Assembly (NCBI GenBank): GCA_016744475.1
Contig: JADGEH010000008.1
Coordinates: 1-64,000, forward strand
Direction of reading: 5' to 3'
DNA length: 64,000 nucleotides
Source of the DNA: Thiotrichales bacterium
Lineage (GTDB): Bacteria; Pseudomonadota; Gammaproteobacteria; Beggiatoales; Beggiatoaceae
Shown here: piece after piece, positions 27,730-36,310 of the stretch
Numbering within the stretch: the stretch's first letter is position 1
How the letters are laid out: each line of letters begins with the position of its first letter
The notes under the pieces: generated by a model
The model's input: the letters and a program-made list of their open reading frames with translations, nothing else
Databases searched by the model: none
What the model was told of the DNA's origin: nothing
Position numbers and translations under genes: made by a program

Positions 27730-29331
27730 ATGAAAAAATATATCTACACAAGCCTAATGTTAAGTAGTTTATTAGTCGGGTGTTCTAATGATGATAGTGA
27801 TCAGCAATATACCACTGAAGTTTTTATGACGGGTGCCGCATTAAATGCTGCGGTGACGCTGAATTTTAGCCCTAATGGAGATATGCATGTCATTGATGCT
27901 TTCTCTAATCGCTTCCTCAAAATTGATCCTAATAACGGCGATATTTTGGAATCCATCCCCAATACCACGGGTTCCGATTTAGATTTTGCTAACGATGGCA
28001 CGATGTATTGGGTCGATGCTTTTGTGGGGAAAATTTTCAAAAAAACTACGGCTGGAGACATCAGCTTAATTGCTGAATTAAATACCGTTATTGATGGTAT
28101 TGCCGTCAATGACGCAGGTCGTGTGTTTACCGCAAGCTTTTTAGCGGGCGAAGATGCGCTGTGGGAAGTTGATCCAGAAGGCATTCAAGAACCACGTTTA
28201 GTCGTTGCACTGGGCGGTTTTGATGCTTTTGATTTTGGCCCTGATGGCTATCTGTATGCGCCTGATTATGTGAATGGCACGGGGCAAATTTATAAAATTG
28301 ATGTGGACACAGGGGATGTAAGCGTTATTTCTGATGGCTTTTGCAAGCCCATTGCCACCAAAGTGAATAGCCTGGGTGAATTGTACGTGCTAGATAGTGG
28401 TTGTCCGCAAATGGTCAAAGTAGATATCAGCACCGGAGAAAAAACCGTGATGGCAGATAATTTAGTCGGTGGGCCTGACAACTTTGATTTTAATGCAAAT
28501 AATGAGTTATTTGTGGCTTTCAATGCTGATGCTTACATTGGTAAAATTTTAGCCGATGGCAGTGTTCAAGCTATCACCCCTTCGGGCCTTTCAACCCCTG
28601 GTACATTCTCTATCCGCCCTGATGGTTCTTTATTAATTGCCGATTTATTTTCTTTGCGCCGTTTCAATCTCAACACGGGCGAATTATTAGAATCCTATTA
28701 CATGGATACCGGATTAATTCCACCGCTCACGCATTATGATGATGGTAATCAAATCATTATCAGTTGCTTTATGTGCAATAGCGTTCAAGTCTGGGATATT
28801 AACCAAAAAGCCCCGGTAGAGACCTACGCAAACTTGCAAGTCCCCTTAAATGCCATACGTTTCCGTGGTGAAATCATTGTGGCGGAAATGGGCAGTGGCA
28901 GCGTCTTCCAATTATCAGACAAGACGACTTTAATCTCTGGTTTACAGGGCCCTGCGGGCTTAGTGGCTCAAGGAGATGATTTGTACGTCAGCGATGCCAT
29001 CACAGGCACTATCTGGAAAGCTGTTGAAGCGGGCGTGCCCTTAAATCCGCCACAAGCCATTATTGAAGGCCTAGCTCATCCTGAAGGTTTTGCCTTTGAC
29101 AACGAAGGCGGCGTATTGGTGGTTGAAGTGGGCAATAAACGCTTAATTCGTGTGGATTTAGCCAGCCAAGACATCACTGTACTGGCAGACAATCTGGATA
29201 TGGGCTTACCCATTTCAGAAGGTGCAGCCCCCACAGGTGGAGCCTTAAGCAGCGTCTTAATCCTTGATCCCAATACCTATTATGTCAGTGCTGAAGTAGG
29301 CAACGTGATTTATAAAGTCACGCGCCATTAG
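27730..29331 (+). CDS. beta-propeller lipoprotein (NHL/SMP-30-like)
   Basis: This 533-residue protein has a lipoprotein signal (LLVGC). The remainder consists of repeated four-strand blades with recurring motifs such as FSPNGDMHVIDAFSNRFLKI, FANDGTMYWVDAF, FGPDGYLYAPDYV and FDNEGGVLVVEVGNKRLIRV, typical of NHL or gluconolactonase-like propellers. No catalytic motif is obvious, so a binding or scaffold role is as likely as an enzymatic one. The start at 27730 follows AGGAG by 5-6 nt; an upstream in-frame ATG at 27712 is less suitable. It stands alone. Confidence 0.8.
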   Translation: MKKYIYTSLMLSSLLVGCSNDDSDQQYTTEVFMTGAALNAAVTLNFSPNGDMHVIDAFSNRFLKIDPNNGDILESIPNTTGSDLDFANDGTMYWVDAFVGKIFKKTTAGDISLIAELNTVIDGIAVNDAGRVFTASFLAGEDALWEVDPEGIQEPRLVVALGGFDAFDFGPDGYLYAPDYVNGTGQIYKIDVDTGDVSVISDGFCKPIATKVNSLGELYVLDSGCPQMVKVDISTGEKTVMADNLVGGPDNFDFNANNELFVAFNADAYIGKILADGSVQAITPSGLSTPGTFSIRPDGSLLIADLFSLRRFNLNTGELLESYYMDTGLIPPLTHYDDGNQIIISCFMCNSVQVWDINQKAPVETYANLQVPLNAIRFRGEIIVAEMGSGSVFQLSDKTTLISGLQGPAGLVAQGDDLYVSDAITGTIWKAVEAGVPLNPPQAIIEGLAHPEGFAFDNEGGVLVVEVGNKRLIRVDLASQDITVLADNLDMGLPISEGAAPTGGALSSVLILDPNTYYVSAEVGNVIYKVTRH

Positions 29332-29423
29332 ATTGGAATGATGGGTTTCGGTGCGAGAAGGACAGTGGCTAAAACAAAGTTCATTAGCGCACCTCTACCC
29401 ATCCTACCGCGCTGATGAATAAC

Positions 29424-29519
29424 TGACCGCAACGCGGTCAGTACCGATATATTTCAGTGCTACTGGCGTATCGTGATGAAGATATGACCGATTTTTGAAA
29501 CCTATCAGGTTTGTCGCAT
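29424..29519 (+). repeat. dispersed repeat F, copy 2
   Basis: It matches 108-213, beginning with the palindromic GACCGCAACGCGGTC and continuing through TATTTCAGTG, GTATCGTGATGAAG, GATTTTTGAAA and TTGTCGCAT. It directly precedes the transposase remnant, which suggests it is the non-coding end of that insertion sequence. Confidence 0.6.
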
Positions 29520-29520
29520 C

Positions 29521-29703
29521 ATTGATTTATTGTCCCTATATAACCCAGGGCAACGACGTGCCAATCTGGAGAAACGGGTACATACAGGAAAAGCCGCAGC
29601 GTATATGCGTATCCATGCTCAAGTTTTATTGAAAGCAGAGGTGAGCAGGGAGACGGATGGAAGAATGCGGACATCCGCCAAGCATTCGACCCGACGGTGC
29701 TAT
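29521..29703 (+). pseudogene. N-terminal remnant of IS630-family transposase
   Basis: One frame reads RRANLEKRVHTGKAAAYMRI, then HAQVLLKAEVS. After a 1-nt frame change it continues DGWKNADIRQAFDPTV. This matches the helix-turn-helix N-terminus of IS630-type transposases (LE-x-TGKAAA-x-HARILLKAD, then GW-DA-I-AFDVSV). No DDE catalytic part remains; homology ends where the convergent regulator gene ends at 29705. It is a dead fragment, truncated and frameshifted. Confidence 0.72.
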
Positions 29704-29704
29704 G

Positions 29705-31150
29705 TTATTGGGAAGGCTCTTCTTCGTTGTTTTTACTCAAACGTTGCATTTTGCTATACAGCGTGGTGCGGTTGATGCCGAGTACGCGGGCGGCTTGGCT
29801 AAGGTTGCCTTGGCTGGTTTGTAAGGCGGCGTTGATATAGCGGCGTTCCCACTCTAGTAACATCGCATCCAGTGAGAAGTCGCCTTGGTTGAGTTGCTGA
29901 ATAATGGCTTCATCGCTGCTGTCTTGCCCGTTGGTGGTGTCATCAATGACTTCCATTTCCAGTTCTGCGCGGACTTGATCGGCGCTAATGGGTTGTGCTG
30001 GATATTTTGCGCCGAGGCGAATGACGACATTGCGCAATTCACGGACGTTGCCGGGAAAACCATATTGCCGCCAGAGGTTTTTGGCTTCGCTGGAGAGCTC
30101 AAAGTTGGTGCCCATGCTGGCGTAAAATTGTTGAAAATGTTGCAGCAGCAGGAGTTTGTCGTCGCCGCGTTCGGATAAGGGGGGAACGCGCACGGTAAGG
30201 ATGCTGAGGCGGTGATAAAGGTCGCCGCGAAAACGCCCGTTGCGCACTTCTTCGCGTAAATCACGGTTGGTGGAGGCGATGATGCGGGCGGAGGATTTGC
30301 GCACTTTGGTTTCGCCCAGTCGATAGTATTCGCCGTTTTCTAGCACGCGCAGCAGTTTTGACTGTAATTCCATCGGCATTTCGCCAATTTCATCGAGAAT
30401 TAAACTGCCTTCATTGGCTTCTTCAAAAAAACCGGAACGGGCGGTGGTGGCTCCGGTGTATGCGCCTTTGGTGTGTCCGAACAGTTGTGCATCTAAGAGT
30501 TCTGCGGTAAAGGCGGCGCAGTTGACGGTGAGGCAAGGCGCATCGCTGCGCTGACTTTGGGTGTGCAGGGCTTGTGCGACGAGTTCTTTGCCTGAACCGG
30601 ATTCACCCATAATGAGCACGGCAAAAGGTGAGCCTGCAAATTGCAGCACTTGTGCATTGAGCGATTCCATCGCGGGGCTTTGACCGATGAGCAAGCTTTG
30701 TTCGTTGTTGTTTTTTTGCTGGTTGGTGTTTTTTTCGGTCTTGGGTTGATGATGTTCGGCTTCAAAAATCATCAGTTGGTGGCGTAAGCGGGTTTTGAGT
30801 AGGTCAATATCGCAGGGTTTGGGAATGAAATCGACAGCGCCTAACGTGAGCGCATGTTGCACATTGGCGCGTGAATCTTGCCCTGAGAGCACGAGGATTT
30901 TCATTTTAGGGTTAAAGACCAGCAATTCTTTGACCATGGCAAAGCCTTCATCGGGCGTGTGCGGATTGGGCGGTAAGCCCAGATCAACCAGTGCCATATT
31001 GGGAATGATGGGTAAGTTTTGCAGTAAGCGGCGGGTTTCTTCACGCGAGGGCTGAACTTTAACTTCAAAGTCTTCGCGCAGGACAAAAGCCAAGGATTCA
31101 CTAATCAGCGGATCATCATCAATCAGCAGTAAGCCAGGTTTTGCAGGCAT
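29705..31150 (-). CDS. sigma-54-dependent response regulator (NtrC family)
   Basis: This 481-residue activator has three parts. The receiver domain (about 5-125) has phospho-Asp56 in ALVDLGLP and Lys111 in FIPKP. The AAA+ domain (about 150-390) has Walker A GESGSGKE and Walker B SLILDEIGEM. The C-terminal Fis-type helix-turn-helix reads NLSQAARVLGINRTTLYSKM. The sigma-54 contact loop reads GAYTGA (229-234) instead of the usual GAFTGA. The shape resembles PrsR-type and NtrC-type regulators. No kinase is adjacent and targets are unknown. The base composition looks more GC-rich than its neighbours. Confidence 0.93.
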   Translation of the reverse strand: MPAKPGLLLIDDDPLISESLAFVLREDFEVKVQPSREETRRLLQNLPIIPNMALVDLGLPPNPHTPDEGFAMVKELLVFNPKMKILVLSGQDSRANVQHALTLGAVDFIPKPCDIDLLKTRLRHQLMIFEAEHHQPKTEKNTNQQKNNNEQSLLIGQSPAMESLNAQVLQFAGSPFAVLIMGESGSGKELVAQALHTQSQRSDAPCLTVNCAAFTAELLDAQLFGHTKGAYTGATTARSGFFEEANEGSLILDEIGEMPMELQSKLLRVLENGEYYRLGETKVRKSSARIIASTNRDLREEVRNGRFRGDLYHRLSILTVRVPPLSERGDDKLLLLQHFQQFYASMGTNFELSSEAKNLWRQYGFPGNVRELRNVVIRLGAKYPAQPISADQVRAELEMEVIDDTTNGQDSSDEAIIQQLNQGDFSLDAMLLEWERRYINAALQTSQGNLSQAARVLGINRTTLYSKMQRLSKNNEEEPSQ

Positions 31151-31185
31151 AGGTTCTATTCCTTATTTTGAGCCGTCTAAATATT

Positions 31186-31346
31186 AGACTTGTTGCGAGG
31201 GGTAGGCATCGTAGCGAAAAGGTGTGGTTTTGAGGCGGTTTTTTCGGTTTTTTGAGACGAATAGCGGGCTATTGGTTGAGAAAAAGCGGAAAAACAGGCC
31301 AAAACCCACGCCTTTGCAGTCGATGAATACCCCTTGCAACAAGTCT
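31186..31346 (+). repeat. palindromic element B1 (161 bp)
   Basis: Tips AGACTTGTTGC and GCAACAAGTCT, flanked by ATT direct repeats (31183-31185 and 31347-31349). The interior contains the core TTTTGAGGC, CGGTTTTTTGAGACGAATAG, CTATT, AAAAAGCGGAAAAA. It lies 35 bp upstream of the regulator start, in the metF-to-regulator gap. Confidence 0.9.
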
Positions 31347-31434
31347 ATTTTTATTATGGACATGATGCAAAGGGTTGTCATGCGTCTAAAACGCTTTGAG
31401 GCATGACGCTTTGCCCTTGCCCAGCGGATTAGAG

Positions 31435-32295
31435 TTATAACAGTTTTAAGCCTTTAACGATGTCGAGGGTCGGGGCTGCGCGGTTGAGGCTGTAAAAGTG
31501 TAATCCTGGCACACCAGCATCCAGCAGACGTTGACACATGTGTGTGACGACATCGCAGCCAAAGGCTTGCAAACTGTCGAGATCGTCTTCTAGTTCTTGT
31601 AAACGCCAGCGTAACCAACGTGGGATTTCTGCACCGCAGGCATCAGAAAAACGCGCCAGTTGTGCATAGTTGGTGATGGGCATAATGCCCGGTACGATGG
31701 GGATATTGATGGCTTGTTTTTCACAGGCATCGACAAAGCGAAAATAGGCTTCTTCATTAAAAAAATACTGGGTGATCGCGCTATTAGCTCCAGCCTCGAT
31801 TTTTTGTTTGAAAAATGCTAAATCGGTGCGGGCATTCTTAGCTTGGGGATGAAATTCAGGATAAGCCGCGACTTCAATGGTGAAGTGATCGCCTGTTTCT
31901 GCACGAATGAATTCAACCAGTTCATTGGCGTAATTGAGTTCGCCCATTTCTCCGCCCATGCCGGAAGGACGATCCCCGCGCAGCGCGACAATACGTTTAA
32001 TGCCTTGTTCTTTGTAGTGATTAAGTAAGTCACGAATGGCGGTACGAGTGGATGAGACGCAAGATAAATGGGGGGCGGCATTGATGCCGTATTGTTTTTG
32101 GATATCGACGACGGTATCCATGGTTTTTTCTTGTGTGGTGCCACCGGCCCCGAAAGTGACGGAGAAAAAGTCGGGTTTGAGGGCTTGTAATGCTTGGGCA
32201 GCTTGATGGAAGTTATTAAGTCCCTTTTCAGTACGCGGTGGGAAGAATTCACAACTGAGTGAGAAGGTGTTGTGCAAGTCGGCTTCTGAAGTCAT
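31435..32295 (-). CDS. metF: 5,10-methylenetetrahydrofolate reductase
   Basis: MetF reduces methylene-THF to methyl-THF with FAD, supplying methyl groups for methionine. The 286-residue TIM barrel has SCEFFPPRTEKG at the N-terminus (catalytic Glu), VTFGAGGTT, ALRGDRP, FEIxVAAYPExHP-like IEVAAYPEFHPQA, and ITQYFFN. The length fits the bacterial enzyme. It is flanked by palindromic elements on both sides and has no operon partner. Confidence 0.95.
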   Translation of the reverse strand: MTSEADLHNTFSLSCEFFPPRTEKGLNNFHQAAQALQALKPDFFSVTFGAGGTTQEKTMDTVVDIQKQYGINAAPHLSCVSSTRTAIRDLLNHYKEQGIKRIVALRGDRPSGMGGEMGELNYANELVEFIRAETGDHFTIEVAAYPEFHPQAKNARTDLAFFKQKIEAGANSAITQYFFNEEAYFRFVDACEKQAINIPIVPGIMPITNYAQLARFSDACGAEIPRWLRWRLQELEDDLDSLQAFGCDVVTHMCQRLLDAGVPGLHFYSLNRAAPTLDIVKGLKLL

Positions 32296-32578
32296 AAAAA
32301 ATCCGGGTTTTGGGTGTCAAAAAAAATGATCTCCGATCAAACCATAAAATTGCTAGTGGAGACAAGCATTAGACGGGTTGCGAGGGGTCGGCATCGTAGC
32401 GAAAAGGTGTGGTTTTGTAGCCCTTGCAACCCGTCTATTAAGCATATCATCGCTGGGCTTGTGGCAGGGCGTTGCTTGGATTGTAGCTTCTTTAGATTTT
32501 TTGTAGCGGACTGTTCTAAGTGATGGAGGTTTAGGGGTAACACCGCTTAGAGCAATGTTACCCCTCAAAGTCCGTTGC
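32296..32578. other. metF upstream region with short palindromic element
   Basis: The gap contains the 66-bp element B6 (32371-32436). The remainder (32437-32578) must hold the metF promoter; I recognise neither a MetR/MetJ box nor a SAM-type riboswitch. Confidence 0.5.
32371..32436 (+). repeat. short B-type palindromic element with changed tips (66 bp)
   Basis: The tips are AGACGGGTTGC and GCAACCCGTCT, so the TT-to-GG change relative to family B is mirrored at both ends. It is flanked by ATT repeats (32368-32370 and 32437-32439). It retains GGCATCGTAGCGAAAAGG and TGTGGTTTTG, but the palindromic centre is lost. Confidence 0.85.
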
Positions 32579-33250
32579 TTAATAAGCCCGGGCGATTTTG
32601 GGTAAGGCGACTTGTTCCATCAGCACCACGCGGTGGGTGAGCAGCATGGTGTCTTCAGGACGCGCATCAATCAACGCTGAAATATTGCTAATCGCGTCAT
32701 ACCAAAAACCGGAGCGGGCATAGACGGCATATAAAGCGCTGCCTTTTTTAGCCTTGGCTAAGGATTGTTTGAGCTTAGGAGTCGGTGGCACACGTTTTAA
32801 TGTCGCGCTGGTTAGGGCTTTGCGCTTGCCAGGAGAAGCGGGCAGCACGATAGACCATTCATAAATTACGTCATATTTGAGTTGTACTTTGTGCGCCGCC
32901 AGGTTGATGGCTTGAACACCGCCTTTTTTGGCTCTGACCTTGACTTCTAATACGGGCTTAGAGGTCATGGGGCTGATTTGTTGTAAGCGAAAGCGGGCTT
33001 GTCGGATGGGTTGGTTGGTAAACCAATACAACATGGGCTGTGCATTCATCACATGCCCGGTGCTTTCTGGAGCCACTACAAAAAAGCTTAAGCGACCACT
33101 GCTGCGCGTACCTGCCCCTAAGCGGCGAGTGGGTGCGCCTGTTTCGGGCGGCGTGTAGACGGGAGAATTATCCGCATAGCTTGATTTGATGGGCAGTAAT
33201 ACAGCACATACCGCGAGTGCTGTGATAATCCATTGGGCGTTTCGTTTCAT
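32579..33250 (-). CDS. DUF928 domain protein, exported
   Basis: This 223-residue protein has a signal peptide ending SSYA. The DUF928 features I recognise are RRLGAGTRS, FFVVAPESTGHVMNAQPMLY, a beta-sandwich-like middle with ARFRLQQIS and VIYEWSIVLP, and the helical C-terminal segment ARSGFWYDAISNISALIDAR. The family is common in filamentous cyanobacteria and sulfur bacteria beside CHAT and TPR genes; its function is unknown. It is divergent from a TPR-CHAT gene. AGGAG lies 7 nt before the ATG. Confidence 0.78.
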   Translation of the reverse strand: MKRNAQWIITALAVCAVLLPIKSSYADNSPVYTPPETGAPTRRLGAGTRSSGRLSFFVVAPESTGHVMNAQPMLYWFTNQPIRQARFRLQQISPMTSKPVLEVKVRAKKGGVQAINLAAHKVQLKYDVIYEWSIVLPASPGKRKALTSATLKRVPPTPKLKQSLAKAKKGSALYAVYARSGFWYDAISNISALIDARPEDTMLLTHRVVLMEQVALPKIARAY

Positions 33251-33556
33251 CGTTGGTCTCCTACCAGGATGTTGGGTGTAACAAAGGGATGTGGAATGGG
33301 CGTAGCGTCAAACAGAGGCAAAGCAGCGATTGGACAGTATTTCTGTTTATGACGCACAATAAGTCTATTGTAGAACTTTAGAGATAATATCGCTTAGAAG
33401 CGATGCCATCCCTCGCAGACCACGGTTTTGCAGACTTTAGAAGCTGTCTGCTCAAGATAAATCGACTACGGTCAAGCTGCATTGGGTCAAACAGCTTCTA
33501 TGCCAGATGTACCAGAAATCCATTCCTTTCCGCAATTGCACAAAAGAGTCAGATTG
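33251..33556. other. divergent DUF928/TPR-CHAT promoter region
   Basis: These 306 bp should contain both promoters. They include the short palindrome E1 (33440-33498) and AAGTCTATTGTAGAACTTTA (33361-33380), which resembles 9060-9079 next to a C element. No operator is recognised. Confidence 0.5.
33440..33498. repeat. short palindromic repeat E1
   Basis: Tips GAAGCTGTCTG and AACAGCTTC. Inside, ATAAATCGACTACGGTCAAGCTG resembles ATAAATCGACGGCGATCAAG of E2 at 44813 (each quoted in part). It lies about 60 bp upstream of the TPR-CHAT start, in the divergent promoter region. Confidence 0.6.
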
Positions 33557-36304
33557 ATGCACCTCTCACGCCCTGTTTTATTGTTATGTTTGTTCAGTTT
33601 CAGCCCATTGAGCTTTGCCGATTGTTCACAGCGCTATCAAGCTGCGCTTAAGGCGGGCTCGCAAGCCACTCAAAAGCTTCAACAATTACTCACAGATTGC
33701 CCGACTTTAAGCGGTGAAGCGCATTTTAGTTTAGGCCGCATTGCGCATAAAAAAAGGCAGTTAGAACAAGCTCAAGCGCATTATCAACAATCGGTGGAAA
33801 GCTTTAAGGCGCAGGGCAAAAAACCGGATGTTGCACTGAAATTAGCCGATTCTTTACAGAAACTCGGCGATTTAGCCCGTATCTCTGGCGAATATGCGCA
33901 GGCTGAACCGCTGTATTTAGAGGCTCTGGCCTTGCGTCAGCAACAAGCGGATAGCGCCCCGTTGCAAGTCGCCAGCAGCTTGAATGATTTGGGTTTGCTG
34001 TATGACCGCCAAGGTCTTTATGAAAAAGCGGAGACTTCACTGAAACGCGCTTTGGCATTGAAGCAAGAGCATTTGCCCGCTGAGCATTACCATTTAAGCA
34101 CCAGCTTGAATAATCTGGCCTTGGTGTATACCCACGCGGGGCGTTATGCCGAAGCGGAGCCTTTGTATCAACAAGCCTTGCAGATTCGAGAAAAGACTTT
34201 AGCCGCTGATGATCCGCGCTTAACTCGCAGTCTGCATAATTTGGCGCTGCTGTATAAGCAACTGGGCGATCAGGCAAAAGCTGAAAAACTGTATGAACGC
34301 ACGTTGGCAATACGCGAAAGCACCTTGGGGGCGGATCATCCTGATGTGGCGAACACGCTGCACCAACTGGCTTTGTTGGCGCATGAGCAAGGGCAATTAG
34401 ACAAGGCTGAGTCGCTTTATTTACGCGCATTGGACATTAAGCGCCGTGCCTTTGGTGAAGAGCATCCTGGTTTAGCGGCTTCTTTAACCGGGTTGGCGGC
34501 TTTGTACCGCAGCCAGGGACAGACTGCGCGGGCGGAGGCTTTGCATCAACATGCGGTGTCCATCCGTGCGCAAACACTGGGCATACAACATCCTGATTAT
34601 GCGAAAAGTTTGACTAATTTGGCTTTTCTTTATACGCAAGCGAAAGATTTCGCGCACGCTGAGCACTTGTATTTACGCGCATGGTATGCGGTGTCGGCAC
34701 GTCATGCGCCGGAAACGCTGTGGTTTGTACAGCATAGTTTAAGTAATGCTTTGCTACGCCAGGGGGCTGAACGAGCGGCAATATTTTTTGCTAAACAAGC
34801 GGTTAATACACTGCAAGGCTTGAGGCTGAATGTGCATGATTTGCCGGAACATTTGCGTCAGTATTTTTTGCAAGATAAAGCCCCTGTGTATGAGCGATTG
34901 GCGGATACTTTGTTGAATCAAGGACGTTTATTGGAAGCCCAACAGATTTTAACGATGCTACGTGAGGAGCAATATTTTGATTTTATTGAGCGCGATAATG
35001 CCGCCGATATACGCAGCACGCAGGCGGATTTTAATCCGCAGGAAGTGACTTGGGAGGTTGAGCAAGACATTTGGCAAGAGACGTTGGATAACAGCTATGC
35101 AGCATGGCAGGCGCATCCGCAGGATACTCAAACCAGCGGGGCTTGGCAGCATGATTTAGACGGCTTTTTCGGCTGGTTACAAGCCATGAAAACCGCTCAA
35201 GCTGAACCCAAAGCGGATGCTGAAACACCGCGTCCAGAAGCGCTGCAAGCTTTTTTAAGTCAATTGGGGACAGGCACGGTGTTGTTACAATTTCTCAGTT
35301 CAGAACAACAAGTGAGAATGATTTTAACCAGTGCGGAACAACAAGTGAGCTATAAGGTGGCGCTGTCTCGCACTGAATTGAACCGTCAATTGTTGGATTT
35401 TCATGCGGTGTTGCAAGACCCCACACAAGATACTCGTGAATTAGGACAGGCTTTGTATCAAGCCTTGTTTGCGCCCTTAGCCTCAGCCCTGCAAGCGGCT
35501 CAAGCGCAGGTCATTTTATTGGCACCGGATGGGCCTTTGCATTACATCCCGCTGGCGGCGCTGCATGATGGTGAGCAGTATTTGGCTGAGCGTTACGCGC
35601 TGGTGCGCTACACCGCTGCGGTGCGTGACAGCTTATTGGTCAAGCCACAAGCACAATGGCGTGCAGTGGGTTTAGGCTTAAGCCAAGCGATGGGGGATTT
35701 TAATCCGCTGCCTACGGTTGAGCGCGAATTGGATGGCATTATCAAGCAAGCAAAGAATGATGCGCAGGGCATTCTTGATGGGCATATCTATCTCAATCAG
35801 GACTTTAATCAGGATAACTTGAAAGCAGTATTGGCACAGGATTGGTCGGTGCTGCACATTGCCAGCCATTTTGTGTTTAAACCCGGTACCGAACAGGCTT
35901 CATTTTTATTATTGGGTAATGGTGAGCATTTAAGTCTGGCTCAGGTGCGGGCGGATTATCGCTTTGATCATCTGGATTTGGTCACACTATCGGCGTGTGA
36001 CACCGCTGTGGGTGCCAGTGGTGGGCAGGAAATTGAGGGCTTTGGGGCTTTAGCACAGCAGCAAGGTGCAAAGGGTGTATTAGCGACTTTGTGGCCGGTG
36101 AATGATGATAGTACGGGTATGTTAATGCAGCAGTTTTATCGTTCTCGCGTGGAGCAACACCTCACGAAAGCCGCCGCCTTGCAAGCGGCACAAAAGGCTT
36201 TTATTCACGCGGGGGATAGCATTGAGGGGCAAGCAGCATTGCCGTATTTTTATCAGCACCCTTATTATTGGGCGGCCTTTATTTTGATGGGTAATCCTTT
36301 GTAA
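33557..36304 (+). CDS. exported TPR-CHAT protease-like protein
   Basis: This 915-residue protein has a signal peptide (VLLLCLFSFSPLSFA), then about nine kinesin-light-chain-type TPRs (about residues 30-400; LNDLGLLYDRQGLYEKAE, LNNLALVYTHAGRYAEAE). A helical linker and a C-terminal CHAT caspase-like domain follow (about 600-915). The catalytic dyad appears intact: His771 in HIASHF and Cys814 in LSACDTAVG, then GFGALAQQQGAKGVLATLW. I chose 33557 for its signal peptide; 33482 lies inside a repeat. The sequence does not reveal the substrate; divergence from DUF928 suggests a shared envelope or secretion function. Confidence 0.9.
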   Translation: MHLSRPVLLLCLFSFSPLSFADCSQRYQAALKAGSQATQKLQQLLTDCPTLSGEAHFSLGRIAHKKRQLEQAQAHYQQSVESFKAQGKKPDVALKLADSLQKLGDLARISGEYAQAEPLYLEALALRQQQADSAPLQVASSLNDLGLLYDRQGLYEKAETSLKRALALKQEHLPAEHYHLSTSLNNLALVYTHAGRYAEAEPLYQQALQIREKTLAADDPRLTRSLHNLALLYKQLGDQAKAEKLYERTLAIRESTLGADHPDVANTLHQLALLAHEQGQLDKAESLYLRALDIKRRAFGEEHPGLAASLTGLAALYRSQGQTARAEALHQHAVSIRAQTLGIQHPDYAKSLTNLAFLYTQAKDFAHAEHLYLRAWYAVSARHAPETLWFVQHSLSNALLRQGAERAAIFFAKQAVNTLQGLRLNVHDLPEHLRQYFLQDKAPVYERLADTLLNQGRLLEAQQILTMLREEQYFDFIERDNAADIRSTQADFNPQEVTWEVEQDIWQETLDNSYAAWQAHPQDTQTSGAWQHDLDGFFGWLQAMKTAQAEPKADAETPRPEALQAFLSQLGTGTVLLQFLSSEQQVRMILTSAEQQVSYKVALSRTELNRQLLDFHAVLQDPTQDTRELGQALYQALFAPLASALQAAQAQVILLAPDGPLHYIPLAALHDGEQYLAERYALVRYTAAVRDSLLVKPQAQWRAVGLGLSQAMGDFNPLPTVERELDGIIKQAKNDAQGILDGHIYLNQDFNQDNLKAVLAQDWSVLHIASHFVFKPGTEQASFLLLGNGEHLSLAQVRADYRFDHLDLVTLSACDTAVGASGGQEIEGFGALAQQQGAKGVLATLWPVNDDSTGMLMQQFYRSRVEQHLTKAAALQAAQKAFIHAGDSIEGQAALPYFYQHPYYWAAFILMGNPL

Positions 36305-36310
36305 ACAAGT

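Larger units (their letters stand above)
29332..29704. other. intergenic region with repeat F and transposase remnant
   Basis: The region between the convergent propeller lipoprotein and sigma-54 regulator genes holds repeat F (29424-29519) followed at once by a decayed IS630-type transposase fragment. The first 90 bp show nothing recognisable. No terminator hairpin is obvious. Confidence 0.6.

Noticed and set aside
31224-31406. Short open frame on the plus strand, resembling the one at 44042-44275
   Set aside because: Both lie almost entirely within B elements; the similarity reflects the repeat, not a protein family. The same holds for frames at 3303-3611, 31184-31381, 49203-49436 and 62614-62859.
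33557-36304. TPR-CHAT as part of a CRISPR-linked Craspase system
   Set aside because: The protein has a signal peptide, and no cas gene or CRISPR array is present in the window.
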